From Faecalibacterium gallinarum (GTDB taxonomy: Bacteria > Bacillota > Clostridia > Oscillospirales > Ruminococcaceae): DNA of 48,929 bases. Each line of letters begins with the position of its first letter. The first letter of the stretch is position 1. The translations under genes were made by a program, and so were the position numbers. This document shows positions 1 to 7,726 of the stretch, in pieces. Location: positions 1 to 48,929 of the forward strand of contig NZ_BQKV01000034.1 in NCBI RefSeq assembly GCF_022180365.1, in the 5' to 3' direction. The notes under the pieces are model-generated. The model was not told where the DNA came from. It worked only from the letters and a program-made list of their open reading frames with translations, and made no database searches.

Positions 1-69
1 CATTCCCTGGCTGCGAAGCTCTATTATTTCCTTCTCGTGTTCCTGAATGTGGCTGTATTTTCTGGGCAT
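1..69 (-). CDS. IS3-family transposase OrfA, N-terminal fragment
   Basis: The frame starts at ATG 69-67 with MPRKYSHIQEHEKEIIEL and runs off the window edge after 23 codons. OrfA proteins of this family carry an N-terminal helix-turn-helix that binds the IS ends; the visible residues would be its first helix. The ribosome binding site AGGAGG lies at 83-78, eight bases before the ATG, inside a hairpin. In IS3 elements OrfA is normally fused to the DDE transposase OrfB by frameshifting, which cannot be checked here. Confidence 0.68.
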   Translation of the reverse strand, partial: MPRKYSHIQEHEKEIIELRSQGM

Positions 70-77
70 AGCAAAGA

Positions 78-110
78 CCTCCTGTAGTAGTTTTATTCTA
101 CCACAGGAGG
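78..110 (-). promoter_or_regulatory. Hairpin containing the IS promoter and orfA ribosome binding site
   Basis: Arms 78-90 and 98-110 form a 13-bp stem with one mismatch and a 7-base loop. On the minus strand the distal arm contains the AGGAGG of orfA, and an extended -10 element (TGG plus TAGAAT, 103-95) spans the loop. RNA entering from the flanking chromosome would fold the hairpin and hide the ribosome binding site, whereas RNA started at the internal promoter would lack the 5' arm. On the plus strand the same stem is followed by a T-rich run and could act as a terminator. Confidence 0.55.
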
Positions 111-191
111 CCTTCTTTTTTCACTGTCTACTTTTACTGGAGCGGTTCAGTGTGGGGAGGCTCCCTTTGGTTTTTAGAAGAAGATTTTGGC

Positions 192-1826
192 TTACAGACC
201 CATCCGGGGACGGCCGGCGGCTTCCCGGGTGGCCAGGCTGGCGGCAATAAAGGCCTTGAACAGAGGGTGGGCACGGTTGGGGCGGCTCTTGAATTCGGGG
301 TGGAACTGGGCCCCCAGATGGAAAGCCCGGCCCGGGATCTCCACCGTCTCCACCAGACGGCCGTCGGGGCTGGTGCCCGAAATCACCAGCCCGGCGGCTT
401 CCAGCTCGGCGCGGTATTGGTTGTTGAACTCGTAGCGGTGGCGGTGCCGCTCCGAGATCATCTCGGTGCCGTAGCACTCGGCCATCTTGGTGCCGGGCAG
501 AACCTTGCAGGGGTACTGGCCCAGCCGCATGGTGCCGCCTTTGGGGATGTTGCCCTGCTGGTCGGCCATCAGGTCGATGACGTTGTGGGCCCCCTCGGGG
601 GTGAACTCGCTGGAATTGGCATCGGGGTAGCCCAGCACGTTCCGGGCGTACTCCATCACCATGATCTGCATCCCTAAGCAGATGCCGAAGTAGGGCAGGT
701 TATTCTCCCGGGCATACTGGGCGGCCTGGATCATTCCCTCGATGCCCCGGCTGCCAAAGCCGCCGGGCAGGATGACACCGTCCACGTCCCCCAGAACCTT
801 GGCACAGTCGGCCTGGGTTTGCAGCTCCTCGCAGTCCACCCAACGGATCTCTACCTCAGAGTCGTTCTCAAAGCCGGCGTGGTAGAGACTCTCCATCACC
901 GAGAGATAGGCGTCGTGGAGCTTGACGTATTTGCCCACCAGGGCAATGGTGCAGGTGCGGCTCCGGCCGGCGATCCGGGCCACCACCTCTTTCCACTCGG
1001 TCAGGTCGGCGGGGGGAACATCCAGCTGCAATTTCTGGACCACCACCTCGTCCAGCCCGTTGGAGTGGAGCATCAGCGGGCACTGGTAGAGGCTGGGCAT
1101 GGTCAAATTCTCGATGACACACTCGGGCTTTACGTTGCAGAAGGTGCTGACCTTCCGGCGGATCTCGCTGCCCACGCTGCCGTCCGCCCGCAGGATGATG
1201 ATGTCCGGTGCGATGCCCATGCCCTGGAGCTCTTTCACCGAGTGCTGGGCGGGCTTGGATTTGTATTCGTTGGAACCCGAGATATAGGGTACCAGCACCA
1301 CATGGATGTAGCAGCAGTTCTCATGGCCCTGTTCGATCCCCACCTGGCGGATGGCCTCCAGAAAAGGCTGGCTCTCGATGTCGCCGGTGGTGCCGCCGAT
1401 CTCGGTGATGACCACGTCCGCCTGGGTGGAGGCGGCCAGGTTGTAGATATAGCTCTTGATTTCGTCGGTGATGTGGGGGATGATCTGGACGGTCTGGCCC
1501 AGATAGGCTCCCTGGCGCTCCTTGTTCAATACGTTCCAGTAGACCTTGCCGGTGGTCAGGTTGGAGTATTTATTCAGATCTTCGTCGATGAATCGCTCAT
1601 AGTGGCCCAGGTCGAGGTCGGTCTCGGTGCCGTCGTCGGTGACGAACACCTCGCCGTGCTGGAGGGGGCTCATGGTTCCGGGGTCAACGTTCACATAGGG
1701 GTCCAGCTTTTGGCTGGCCACCTTCAGGCCGCGGCATTTGAGCAGACGGCCCAGCGCCGCCGCGGTGATCCCTTTGCCCAGACCGGAGACAACGCCTCCG
1801 GTCACAAAGATATATTTCGTTGCCAT
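192..1826 (-). CDS. pyrG: CTP synthase
   Basis: A 544-residue cytosolic enzyme making CTP from UTP, ATP and glutamine, the last step of pyrimidine nucleotide synthesis. The N-terminal amidoligase domain opens with [19 protein letters not shown], containing the nucleotide-binding loop at residues 14-20. The C-terminal class I glutamine amidotransferase domain has the nucleophile Cys383 in GICLGMQ and the His509/Glu511 pair in FHPEF. The start at 1826 is preferred over longer frames because GGGAGG lies just upstream and the family begins at this motif. It follows the ANTAR regulator by 90 bp and ends about 42 bp from the IS. The length is normal for the family (about 535-545). Confidence 0.97.
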   Translation of the reverse strand: MATKYIFVTGGVVSGLGKGITAAALGRLLKCRGLKVASQKLDPYVNVDPGTMSPLQHGEVFVTDDGTETDLDLGHYERFIDEDLNKYSNLTTGKVYWNVLNKERQGAYLGQTVQIIPHITDEIKSYIYNLAASTQADVVITEIGGTTGDIESQPFLEAIRQVGIEQGHENCCYIHVVLVPYISGSNEYKSKPAQHSVKELQGMGIAPDIIILRADGSVGSEIRRKVSTFCNVKPECVIENLTMPSLYQCPLMLHSNGLDEVVVQKLQLDVPPADLTEWKEVVARIAGRSRTCTIALVGKYVKLHDAYLSVMESLYHAGFENDSEVEIRWVDCEELQTQADCAKVLGDVDGVILPGGFGSRGIEGMIQAAQYARENNLPYFGICLGMQIMVMEYARNVLGYPDANSSEFTPEGAHNVIDLMADQQGNIPKGGTMRLGQYPCKVLPGTKMAECYGTEMISERHRHRYEFNNQYRAELEAAGLVISGTSPDGRLVETVEIPGRAFHLGAQFHPEFKSRPNRAHPLFKAFIAASLATREAAGRPRMGL

Positions 1827-1849
1827 TTTACATTCCTCCCTCATAGTAC

Positions 1850-1907
1850 AAAAAACAAAAATGGAAGGCACGCGGGGTCTGCGTCTGACAGACCGGCGCG
1901 CCGGGTC
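1850..1907 (-). terminator. Possible terminator or alternative hairpins between the ANTAR gene and pyrG
   Basis: On the minus strand two hairpins compete for the same bases. One pairs 1907-1904 with 1894-1891 around a GC-rich core; the other pairs 1894-1889 (GGTCTG) with 1881-1876 (CAGACC) over a 7-base loop. A U-rich stretch follows at 1862-1850, though about 13 bases lie between the stem and the U-run. This could be a weak terminator or attenuator ahead of pyrG. No promoter for pyrG is convincing here. Confidence 0.3.
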
Positions 1908-1916
1908 CATCCAAAA

Positions 1917-2498
1917 CTAGTATGCGCCGTCCTCTTCCCAGGCATTAAGAATTTCCTGGGCCACTTCGGCCAGGCTGCGGCGGCTGTCCATGGCCTGCCG
2001 CTCGATGGCGTGATGGGCCTCGGCCTCGGTCATGCCCTGGTGCTCGATCAGGCAGCATTTGGCCTGGCTCACCAGCCGGAGCAGGGCCAGCTTTTCCTGC
2101 AAGCGGTGGTTTTCCTCCTGCAAATGAAGCAGCCGGTGATTGCCGGCGGCCGCCATCTGGACAGCCTGTAAAAACAGCTGGTTGGTAAAAGGTTTGCTCA
2201 GCAGAAGAACCCCCTGGCGGCTCAGACCCTCGGCCAGCTGTTCGGCGGCGGCTGCCTTGGCCAGCAGCAGAACCCCGGCGCTGGTTTTTTCCACCGCGCA
2301 GGCGCAGAGCTCGTGGCCGAACTCGTCGGGCAGAGGGGCATTGACGATAATCAGTTCAAAATCCGTTTCCAGAATCCGGCGCCGGGCCTCGGTGCCGCTG
2401 GGCACCATCAGGGGGTGGGGGTAGCCCATCTCGGCCAGCCGGGTGGAAAGATATTCGTTGGAGTTTGCGCCTGCACTGACGATCAGAGCACGTCCCAT
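1917..2498 (-). CDS. ANTAR-domain RNA-binding regulator with receiver-like N-terminus
   Basis: A 193-residue protein. Residues 1-120 resemble a receiver domain, but the strand that should end in the phosphoacceptor Asp reads FELIIVNAPLPDE (Asn in its place), and the N-terminal acidic pair is replaced by SAG; the Lys in LLSKPFT is kept. A short coiled linker leads to the C-terminal ANTAR domain (AKCCLIEHQGMTEAEAHHAI and the following helices). ANTAR proteins bind paired hexaloop RNA hairpins and prevent termination, often in nitrogen-metabolism genes. It lies 27 bp after glnA and is probably co-transcribed with it. The ATG at 2498 is chosen because AAGGAG is eight bases upstream; an in-frame GTG at 2507 overlaps that site. 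Confidence 0.88.
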   Translation of the reverse strand: MGRALIVSAGANSNEYLSTRLAEMGYPHPLMVPSGTEARRRILETDFELIIVNAPLPDEFGHELCACAVEKTSAGVLLLAKAAAAEQLAEGLSRQGVLLLSKPFTNQLFLQAVQMAAAGNHRLLHLQEENHRLQEKLALLRLVSQAKCCLIEHQGMTEAEAHHAIERQAMDSRRSLAEVAQEILNAWEEDGAY

Positions 2499-2525
2499 AG
2501 CATCCACTCCTTTCCCGCAGTTTGC

Positions 2526-3845
2526 TCAGATGGTGCAGAAATATCTTGTCCGCTCAAATTCGGCCGGGTCGGCGGCCTGGCGTAGCTCCTCACAGCGGTG
2601 AAGCGCCTCGGAGAAATAGCGGCTGGCCAGCCCCTCGGGCAGGCACCGGGCCAGAAACTCGCTCTCCTGGGCGACACGGACGGCCTCTTCCAGGCTTTCG
2701 GGCAGGGTTTCCAGCCCCAGGCCCTCGGCCGCCGCCGGGTCAAAGAGATTATTGTTGACGGGGGCGGGCAACTCCAGACGATTCCGGATGCCGTCCAGCC
2801 CCGCCGACAGGATCAGCCCGAAGGCCAGATAGGGGTTGCAGGCGGGGTCGGGGCTCCGCAGCTCCATCCGGCAGCTGTCCCCCTGGGCCTGGGGGATCCG
2901 CACCAGCTGGCTCCGGTTCTGGCGGCTCCAGCTCACATACCGGGGCGCCTCGTGGCAGCCGAACCGCAGGTAGCTGTTGGGCAGGGGGTTGGTGAAGAGG
3001 GCCAGCTCCCGGCTGTGGGCCAGGATGCCCGCCATGAACTGGCCCGCCACGGTGTCCGAGGTGAGATCCCCCTCGAAGAGATTTTTGCCGTCCCGGTAGA
3101 GGGAGAGGTTGACATGGAGGCCGCTGCCGGCCTGGTCGGCCAGGGGTTTGGGCAAAAAGCTGGCGTGGAAGCCGCTGCGGGTGGCCACTGCCCGGACCAC
3201 CTGCTTGAACATCATCACATTGTCGGCGGTTTTCAGGGCCCCGGCGTGGCAAAAGTCGATCTCGTTCTGGCCGTGGCCGCTCTCGTGGTGGCTGTGCTGG
3301 GGGACGATGCCCATCCGCTCCATGGTCAGGCAGATGTCCCGCCGGAGGTTCTCGGCGGCGTCCAGGGGGGCAACATCAAAATAGCCGCCCTGGTCCATGG
3401 GCACCCGGGTGGGGCGGCCCCGGTCGTCGGTCTCAAAGAGATAGAACTCGCACTCGGCGCCCACGTTGCACTGTAAGCCCAGCTGGTGGAACTGGCGCCC
3501 TACCTCCCGCAGGAAACCCCGGCAGTTGCCCCCGAAGGGCTGGCGGCCGGGCCGCTCCACGTCGCAGAAAAACTGCATCACCCGCCCCTCGGTGGGGCGC
3601 CAGGGCAGGATGGTGATGGTGGTGGGGTCGGGCCGGAGCACCAGGTCGCTCTCCTCCACGTGCATAAAACCGGGGATGGCGCTGCCGTCAAAGCTGACCC
3701 CTTCTTCCAGGGCCTGGGGCAGCTGGCTGGCCAGCACCGCAATGTTCTTCTGGGTGCCGAAGATATCGCAGAAGGCAAAGCGGACAAATTTAACGTCGTT
3801 TTCCTCCACAAAGTCGAGGATATCGCGTCGGGATGAATAACTCAT
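2526..3845 (-). CDS. glnA: Glutamine synthetase, type I
   Basis: A 439-residue cytosolic enzyme joining glutamate and ammonia with ATP to give glutamine. The N-terminal beta-grasp domain (about 1-100) is followed by the catalytic domain with FDGSAIPGF, the metal and substrate segment ESGHGQNEIDF, and RMELRSPDPACNPYLAF. The length and the absence of the adenylylation-type C-terminal insertion fit the GSI-alpha group of Firmicutes, which is controlled by feedback and protein partners rather than adenylylation. AGGAGG precedes the ATG at 3845. It lies downstream of glnN behind a terminator-like hairpin and upstream of an ANTAR regulator, suggesting control by conditional termination. Confidence 0.95.
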   Translation of the reverse strand: MSYSSRRDILDFVEENDVKFVRFAFCDIFGTQKNIAVLASQLPQALEEGVSFDGSAIPGFMHVEESDLVLRPDPTTITILPWRPTEGRVMQFFCDVERPGRQPFGGNCRGFLREVGRQFHQLGLQCNVGAECEFYLFETDDRGRPTRVPMDQGGYFDVAPLDAAENLRRDICLTMERMGIVPQHSHHESGHGQNEIDFCHAGALKTADNVMMFKQVVRAVATRSGFHASFLPKPLADQAGSGLHVNLSLYRDGKNLFEGDLTSDTVAGQFMAGILAHSRELALFTNPLPNSYLRFGCHEAPRYVSWSRQNRSQLVRIPQAQGDSCRMELRSPDPACNPYLAFGLILSAGLDGIRNRLELPAPVNNNLFDPAAAEGLGLETLPESLEEAVRVAQESEFLARCLPEGLASRYFSEALHRCEELRQAADPAEFERTRYFCTI

Positions 3846-3880
3846 AGGGCACCTCCTGGTCCAGAGAGAAAGTTGAAATC

Positions 3881-3922
3881 AAAAAACCCAAAGGCGCGCT
3901 CGCAGACGCGGCGGCCTTTGGG
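3881..3922 (-). terminator. Rho-independent terminator between glnN and glnA
   Basis: On the minus strand the arms 3922-3915 (CCCAAAGG) and 3894-3887 (CCTTTGGG) pair perfectly around further GC pairs, followed by six U residues at 3886-3881. It is about 50 bp after the glnN stop and 36 bp before the glnA start. It could simply end glnN transcription, or act as the conditional terminator in a glnA leader. No separate glnA promoter is obvious between this hairpin and the glnA start. Confidence 0.75.
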
Positions 3923-3948
3923 GCAGGGTACAGATTCAATCAGGGGAA

Positions 3949-3966
3949 AAGGGGCAATAACCCCTT
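3949..3966 (-). promoter_or_regulatory. Small hexaloop hairpin upstream of the glnA terminator
   Basis: On the minus strand AAGGGG and CCCCTT pair perfectly around the six-base loop TTATTG, right after the glnN stop. ANTAR proteins recognise pairs of hexaloop hairpins upstream of terminators, so the position is suggestive. However, the loop lacks the A at position 1 and G at position 4 expected of known ANTAR targets, and I see no convincing second hexaloop before the terminator. Confidence 0.25.
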
Positions 3967-3973
3967 GGTGCTC

Positions 3974-6061
3974 TTAGACGTAGTAGAGCATCTTGCTGTA
4001 GCTGGGCAGAGGCCAGTAGTCCTCGCCGCAGATGGTTTCGGCGTCATCGGCTGCAGCCCGAAGAGCCTCCATCAGGGGCACCACCTTGTCGTGGAAAGCG
4101 TTGGCCTTGGCTGCCTGGTCGGGCAGGGCCTGGGCGGCCCGCTCGGCGGCGGCCAGGGCGTCGATGGCGTCGCTCATGTCGTCGGCGTCCTTGGACAGCC
4201 GGGCCAGGGTCTTGGTCTCGCTGCGGACGCTCAAACTCTCGCTGACGGCCATCTTGGTGGCGGCGGTGTTGGCCAGCTCGCTCATATAGCTGTTGATGGC
4301 GGGCAGCAGCTGTTTGCGGGCCATTTCCAGCATGGTCAGAGCCTCGATGTTGATGATCTTGGCGTAGTGCTCCATCTCCACCTCGTAGCGGCTCTCCATC
4401 TCCACCTTGGTCAGAACACCGAACTCCTCCATCAGAGCGATGTTCTTGGGGTCGATCAGAGCGGGCAGGGCGGCGGGGGCGTATTTCTTATTGGGCAGGC
4501 CCCGGCGCTCGGCTTCCTGCTCCCACTCGTGGGAGTAGCCGTTGCCGTTGAAGATGACCCGCCGGTGATCCCGGATGGTCCGCTTGACCAGGGCGATGGC
4601 AGCCTTGGTGAAGTCCTCGGCGCCTTCCAGCTCGTCGGCGTAGCCCTTCAGCTCCTTGGCCACAGCGGTGTTCAGGATGGTGTTGGCGTCGCTCACGTTC
4701 TGGGAGGAGCCGGGCATCCGGAACTCGAACTTATTGCCGGTAAAGGCGAAGGGGGAAGTCCGGTTGCGGTCGGTGGTGTCCTTGCTGAGCTTGGGCAGGA
4801 CGTCCACGCCCAGATCCATCTTCATCTTGACGGGGCCGGCGTAGGGGGAGTCGGAGGCGATGGCGTCGATGACGGCCTCCAGCTCCTCGCCCACAAAGAT
4901 GGAGATGATGGCCGGGGGTGCCTCATCGGCGCCCAGGCGGTGGTCGTTGCCCGGAATGGCCACCGAGGTCCGCAGCAGGTCGGCGTACTCATCCACCGCT
5001 TTAATGACGGCGGCCAGGAAGATCAGGAACTGCAGGTTCTCCATGGGGGTGTCGCCGGGATCCAGCAGATTCTCCTTGGGGGTGGACATGGACCAGTTGT
5101 TGTGCTTGCCCGAGCCGTTGACCCCCTCGAAGGGCTTTTCATGGAGCAGACAGACCAGGCCGTATTTGGGGGCCAGCTTCTTCATCATCTCCATGGTCAG
5201 CAGATTGTGGTCGATGGCCACGTTGGTGGTGTCGTAGATGGGGGCCAGCTCATGCTGGCAGGGGGCCACCTCGTTGTGCTTGGTCTTGGCGGGGATGCCC
5301 AGCTCCCAGAGCACGCTGTCCAGCTCTTTCATGAAGGCCGAGACCTCGGGGCGGATCACGCCGAAGTAGTGCTCCTCCAGCTCCTGGCCCTTGGCGGCCG
5401 GCGCGCCGAAGAGGGTGCGGCCGGTGAGGATCAGGTCCTGGCGGGCCTCGTAGTCCTCTTTCTTGATGAGGAAGTATTCCTGCTCGGGGCCCACGGTGGT
5501 GGAGACGTAATCGTCGTCCTTGCCGAAGAGTTTCAGGATTCGGACAGCCTGGTTGGACAGAGCCTTCATGGAGCGGAGCAGGGGGGTCTTTTTATCCAGG
5601 GCCTCGCCGGTGTAGCTGACGAAAGCGGTGGGGATGCAGAGCACGTCATCCTTGACGAAGGCGTAGCTGGTGGGGTCCCAGGCGGTGTAGCCCCGGGCCT
5701 CGCAGGTTGCCCGCAGGCCGCCCGACGGGAAGGAAGATGCGTCCGGCTCGCCCCGGACGAGCTCCTTGCCGCTGAACTCCATGATGGCGGTGCCGTCGCC
5801 CACCGGGCTCAAAAAGCTGTCGTGCTTCTCGCTGGTGATGCCGGTCAGGGGCTGGAACCAGTGGGTGTAATGGGTCGCGCCCAGCTCCATGGCCCAGCGC
5901 TTCATGACGCTGGCCACCACGTTGGCCACCTCAAGATCCAGAGGCGTGCCCTTGTGCAGGGTATTTTTCAGGCTCTTGTAGGTAGCGCTCGGCAGGCGTT
6001 CCTTCATCACATATTCGTTGAAGACTTTGCTGCCGTAGATTTGCATAACATTGGCTGCCAT
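3974..6061 (-). CDS. glnN: Glutamine synthetase, type III
   Basis: A 695-residue protein of the large GSIII class, which makes glutamine from glutamate and ammonia. It starts [19 protein letters not shown], has the GSIII segments [19 protein letters not shown] (about 93-111) and [19 protein letters not shown], and ends in a long helical C-terminal domain typical of the dodecameric GSIII enzymes. The length is normal for the class. TTAAGGAG lies eight bases before the ATG. It has its own sigma-A-like promoter and a structured leader of about 140 nt, and it precedes glnA on the same strand, giving two unrelated glutamine synthetases in tandem. Confidence 0.95.
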   Translation of the reverse strand: MAANVMQIYGSKVFNEYVMKERLPSATYKSLKNTLHKGTPLDLEVANVVASVMKRWAMELGATHYTHWFQPLTGITSEKHDSFLSPVGDGTAIMEFSGKELVRGEPDASSFPSGGLRATCEARGYTAWDPTSYAFVKDDVLCIPTAFVSYTGEALDKKTPLLRSMKALSNQAVRILKLFGKDDDYVSTTVGPEQEYFLIKKEDYEARQDLILTGRTLFGAPAAKGQELEEHYFGVIRPEVSAFMKELDSVLWELGIPAKTKHNEVAPCQHELAPIYDTTNVAIDHNLLTMEMMKKLAPKYGLVCLLHEKPFEGVNGSGKHNNWSMSTPKENLLDPGDTPMENLQFLIFLAAVIKAVDEYADLLRTSVAIPGNDHRLGADEAPPAIISIFVGEELEAVIDAIASDSPYAGPVKMKMDLGVDVLPKLSKDTTDRNRTSPFAFTGNKFEFRMPGSSQNVSDANTILNTAVAKELKGYADELEGAEDFTKAAIALVKRTIRDHRRVIFNGNGYSHEWEQEAERRGLPNKKYAPAALPALIDPKNIALMEEFGVLTKVEMESRYEVEMEHYAKIINIEALTMLEMARKQLLPAINSYMSELANTAATKMAVSESLSVRSETKTLARLSKDADDMSDAIDALAAAERAAQALPDQAAKANAFHDKVVPLMEALRAAADDAETICGEDYWPLPSYSKMLYYV

Positions 6062-6153
6062 AAATCCTACTCCTTAACTTGTTTTATAGATACAAAACAC
6101 AGATCCCAAAGCTGTATTTCCCGGTTTTATCCCGTCCTGGCTATTCAAACGCA

Positions 6154-6192
6154 AACGGCGCTGCGAGTCAGGAGGTGACCCACAGCGCCGTT
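6154..6192 (-). promoter_or_regulatory. Strong hairpin in the glnN leader with an anti-Shine-Dalgarno-like loop
   Basis: On the minus strand AACGGCGCTG (6192-6183) pairs perfectly with CAGCGCCGTT (6163-6154); after a short internal mismatch, GGTCA and TGACT continue the stem. The apical region reads CACCTCCTGA and resembles the 3' end of 16S rRNA, so it could pair with the glnN ribosome binding site (TTAAGGAG) about 100 nt downstream. No good U-run follows the lower stem, so a simple terminator is unlikely. A smaller AAATACAG/CTGTGTTT hairpin follows before the start codon. Confidence 0.45.
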
Positions 6193-6207
6193 GCTGTCTA
6201 TGGTCTG

Positions 6208-6236
6208 ATTATAGCCCGGCGGGCCCCAAAATGCAA
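6208..6236 (-). promoter_or_regulatory. Promoter of glnN
   Basis: On the minus strand TTGCAT (6236-6231) is separated by 17 bases from a perfect TATAAT (6213-6208), a good sigma-A match. The predicted start near 6201 gives a leader of about 140 nt. Just upstream at 6239-6259 are inverted arms GACAAA and TTTGTC nine bases apart, a candidate operator. Confidence 0.8.
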
Positions 6237-6301
6237 TTGACAAATTTTACGATTTTGTCCCGGCGGCATTTTGGAATTTTATTCTAAACGCATTGATGGG
6301 A

Positions 6302-6331
6302 CGGAAAAGTACGATTCCACGCGGAAAAGTA
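6302..6331. repeat. Two 10-bp direct repeats upstream of the glnN promoter
   Basis: CGGAAAAGTA occurs at 6302-6311 and again at 6322-6331, exactly 20 bp apart, which places both copies on one face of the helix. They lie between the rlmI stop and the glnN promoter, roughly 65-95 bp upstream of its -35 box, where an activator could bind. No known family motif is recognised. Confidence 0.4.
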
Positions 6332-6345
6332 TGACTCTTGCTCTT

Positions 6346-7575
6346 TTAAATCACCTGGAAGAGGAAGAATTTCAGGTAATTGGTCTCGGGCACACCCCAG
6401 AGGATGGGGTGGTCGGGGGCCTGCTGGCGCACCTCGATCTGGCGCAGCTGGCGGCCGGCATCCCGGGCAGCGGAGCGGAGCATCTTGATGAAGAGCTCCT
6501 CGGTGGCGAAGTGGGAACAGCTGGCGGTGGCCAGGTACCCGCCCCGGGGCAGCAGCTTCATGGCCCGGTAGTTGATCTCCTTGTAGCCCCGCATGGCATT
6601 TTCCACCGTGCGGCGGGACTTGGTGAAAGCCGGCGGGTCCAGAATAATGAAATCGTAGGGGCTGCCCTCTTTTTCCAGCCGGGGCAACAGCTCGAAGGTG
6701 TCCTCGCAGAGGAAGTCCATGTTGGTCAGGCCGTTCCGGGCGGCGTTGCGCTGGGCCATGGCGATGGCGTCGGCGCTGATGTCGGCGGCGGTCACCCGGG
6801 CCGCGCCGCCCTTGGCCGCATTGAGGGCGAAGCTGCCGGTATGGGTGAAGCAGTCCAGCACGGTATGCCCGGCGGCCAGCCGGGCCACTGCCTGGCGGTT
6901 GTATTTCTGATCCAGGAAAAAGCCGGTTTTCTGCCCGTTTTCAAAGTCCACGTGGTAATATACGCCGTTCTCGCAGATCTCGGTCTGGGTAGAGGCGGGA
7001 GGCTCTTCCCCGGGCAGGACAAACCAGCCCTTGTTCTGTTCCAGACCCTCTTTGGCCCGCAGAGCCTCGTCGTTCCGCTCGTAGATGCCGTCGATGGTCT
7101 GTCCGTCGGCCCGGAGCACCTCGGCCAGCAGAGGGAAGAGGATCGGTTTCAGCCGCTCCATCCCCACGCTGAGGGTCTGGGTTACCAGAATGTTGTTGAA
7201 CCGGTCCACCGTTAGGCCGGGGAACTGGTCCGCCTCGCCGAAGATCACCCGGCAGGCGGTCAGGTCCTGGGGCTGGAGAACGGTTTTTCGGTAGGCCCAG
7301 GCGTATTCCACCCGCCGCCGCCAGAAGGCCGGGTCAAAGGTGTCGTTGGCGTTGCGGGAAATCAGCCGCACCCGGATCTTGCTGTGCAGCGAGAGGAACC
7401 CGGTGCCCAGGTAAGAGCCCTTGGGGCTCACCAGGTCCACCAGGGAACCGTTCTCGGGGGTCTCGTCGGGCTGGGCGAGGATATCGTTTTCGTACAGCCA
7501 GGGGTGGCCCCCCGCCAGGGTGGCAGCGGCTTTCTGGTTGACGGTGTAGCAGGGGTAGCTGCGGGATGCTTTCAT
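6346..7575 (-). CDS. rlmI: 23S rRNA (cytosine-C5)-methyltransferase, RlmI family
   Basis: A 409-residue S-adenosylmethionine-dependent rRNA methyltransferase. An N-terminal PUA-like RNA-binding domain (about 1-75) is followed by a central EEHEE-type region and a Rossmann domain with the cofactor motif DCFTHTGSFAL (about 241-251), DPPAF at 313-317 and the Cys of ASCSHF (353) expected in C5 methyltransferases. AGGAG precedes the ATG at 7575. It is transcribed alone, diverging from the CYTH gene. The exact methylated base is inferred from the family. Confidence 0.9.
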   Translation of the reverse strand: MKASRSYPCYTVNQKAAATLAGGHPWLYENDILAQPDETPENGSLVDLVSPKGSYLGTGFLSLHSKIRVRLISRNANDTFDPAFWRRRVEYAWAYRKTVLQPQDLTACRVIFGEADQFPGLTVDRFNNILVTQTLSVGMERLKPILFPLLAEVLRADGQTIDGIYERNDEALRAKEGLEQNKGWFVLPGEEPPASTQTEICENGVYYHVDFENGQKTGFFLDQKYNRQAVARLAAGHTVLDCFTHTGSFALNAAKGGAARVTAADISADAIAMAQRNAARNGLTNMDFLCEDTFELLPRLEKEGSPYDFIILDPPAFTKSRRTVENAMRGYKEINYRAMKLLPRGGYLATASCSHFATEELFIKMLRSAARDAGRQLRQIEVRQQAPDHPILWGVPETNYLKFFLFQVI

Positions 7576-7632
7576 AGAATTGCTCCTGACATTTTTGTTC
7601 CTGTGACCGGGGGAATCTCCGGCGTTTGCGGA

Positions 7633-7664
7633 TTTATTGTATCATAAATCTGTGCTATAATAAA
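7633..7664. promoter_or_regulatory. Overlapping divergent promoters for rlmI and the CYTH gene
   Basis: Plus strand: TTTATT (7633-7638), 17 bases, TATAAT (7656-7661) preceded by TGC. Minus strand: TTTATT (7664-7659), 17 bases, TACAAT (7641-7636) preceded by TGA. The -10 box of each promoter overlaps the -35 box of the other, so the site is nearly palindromic, and polymerase bound in one direction should exclude the other. Confidence 0.7.
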
Positions 7665-7674
7665 TAGCATGCAG

Positions 7675-7694
7675 CGCCCGCTTTGGGCGTTTTT
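7675..7694 (+). terminator. Small hairpin with U-run in the CYTH gene leader
   Basis: CGCCC (7675-7679) pairs with GGGCG (7685-7689) over a five-base loop, followed by five T residues. It lies between the predicted transcription start near 7668 and the coding start at 7727. The short stem makes it a weak terminator at best; it may be an attenuator or chance. Confidence 0.3.
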
Positions 7695-7726
7695 GCGCAC
7701 TAAATCGGGGGATGGAGGAAGACAGA

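Larger units (their letters stand above)
1..149 (-). mobile_element. Terminal part of an IS3-family insertion sequence (left edge of window)
   Basis: Read on the minus strand, position 149 starts a terminal repeat beginning TGAACYGC and ending TAGACAGT about 27 bases in, the same pattern as the element at the right end of the window. An OrfA-type reading frame begins 80 bases inside. The rest of the element lies outside the window, so the other repeat, OrfB and any target duplication cannot be seen. The element sits only about 42 bp beyond the stop codon of pyrG. Assignment to the IS3 family (IS150-like) rests on the repeat pattern and the OrfA start. Confidence 0.72.

Noticed and set aside
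3965-6178. Very long open frame antisense to glnN, and similar ones antisense to pyrG, pnp, infB, the topoisomerase genes and the pyk region
   Set aside because: They mirror conserved genes in GC-rich DNA, where third-position G/C removes antisense stops; they lack ribosome binding sites and recognisable domains.
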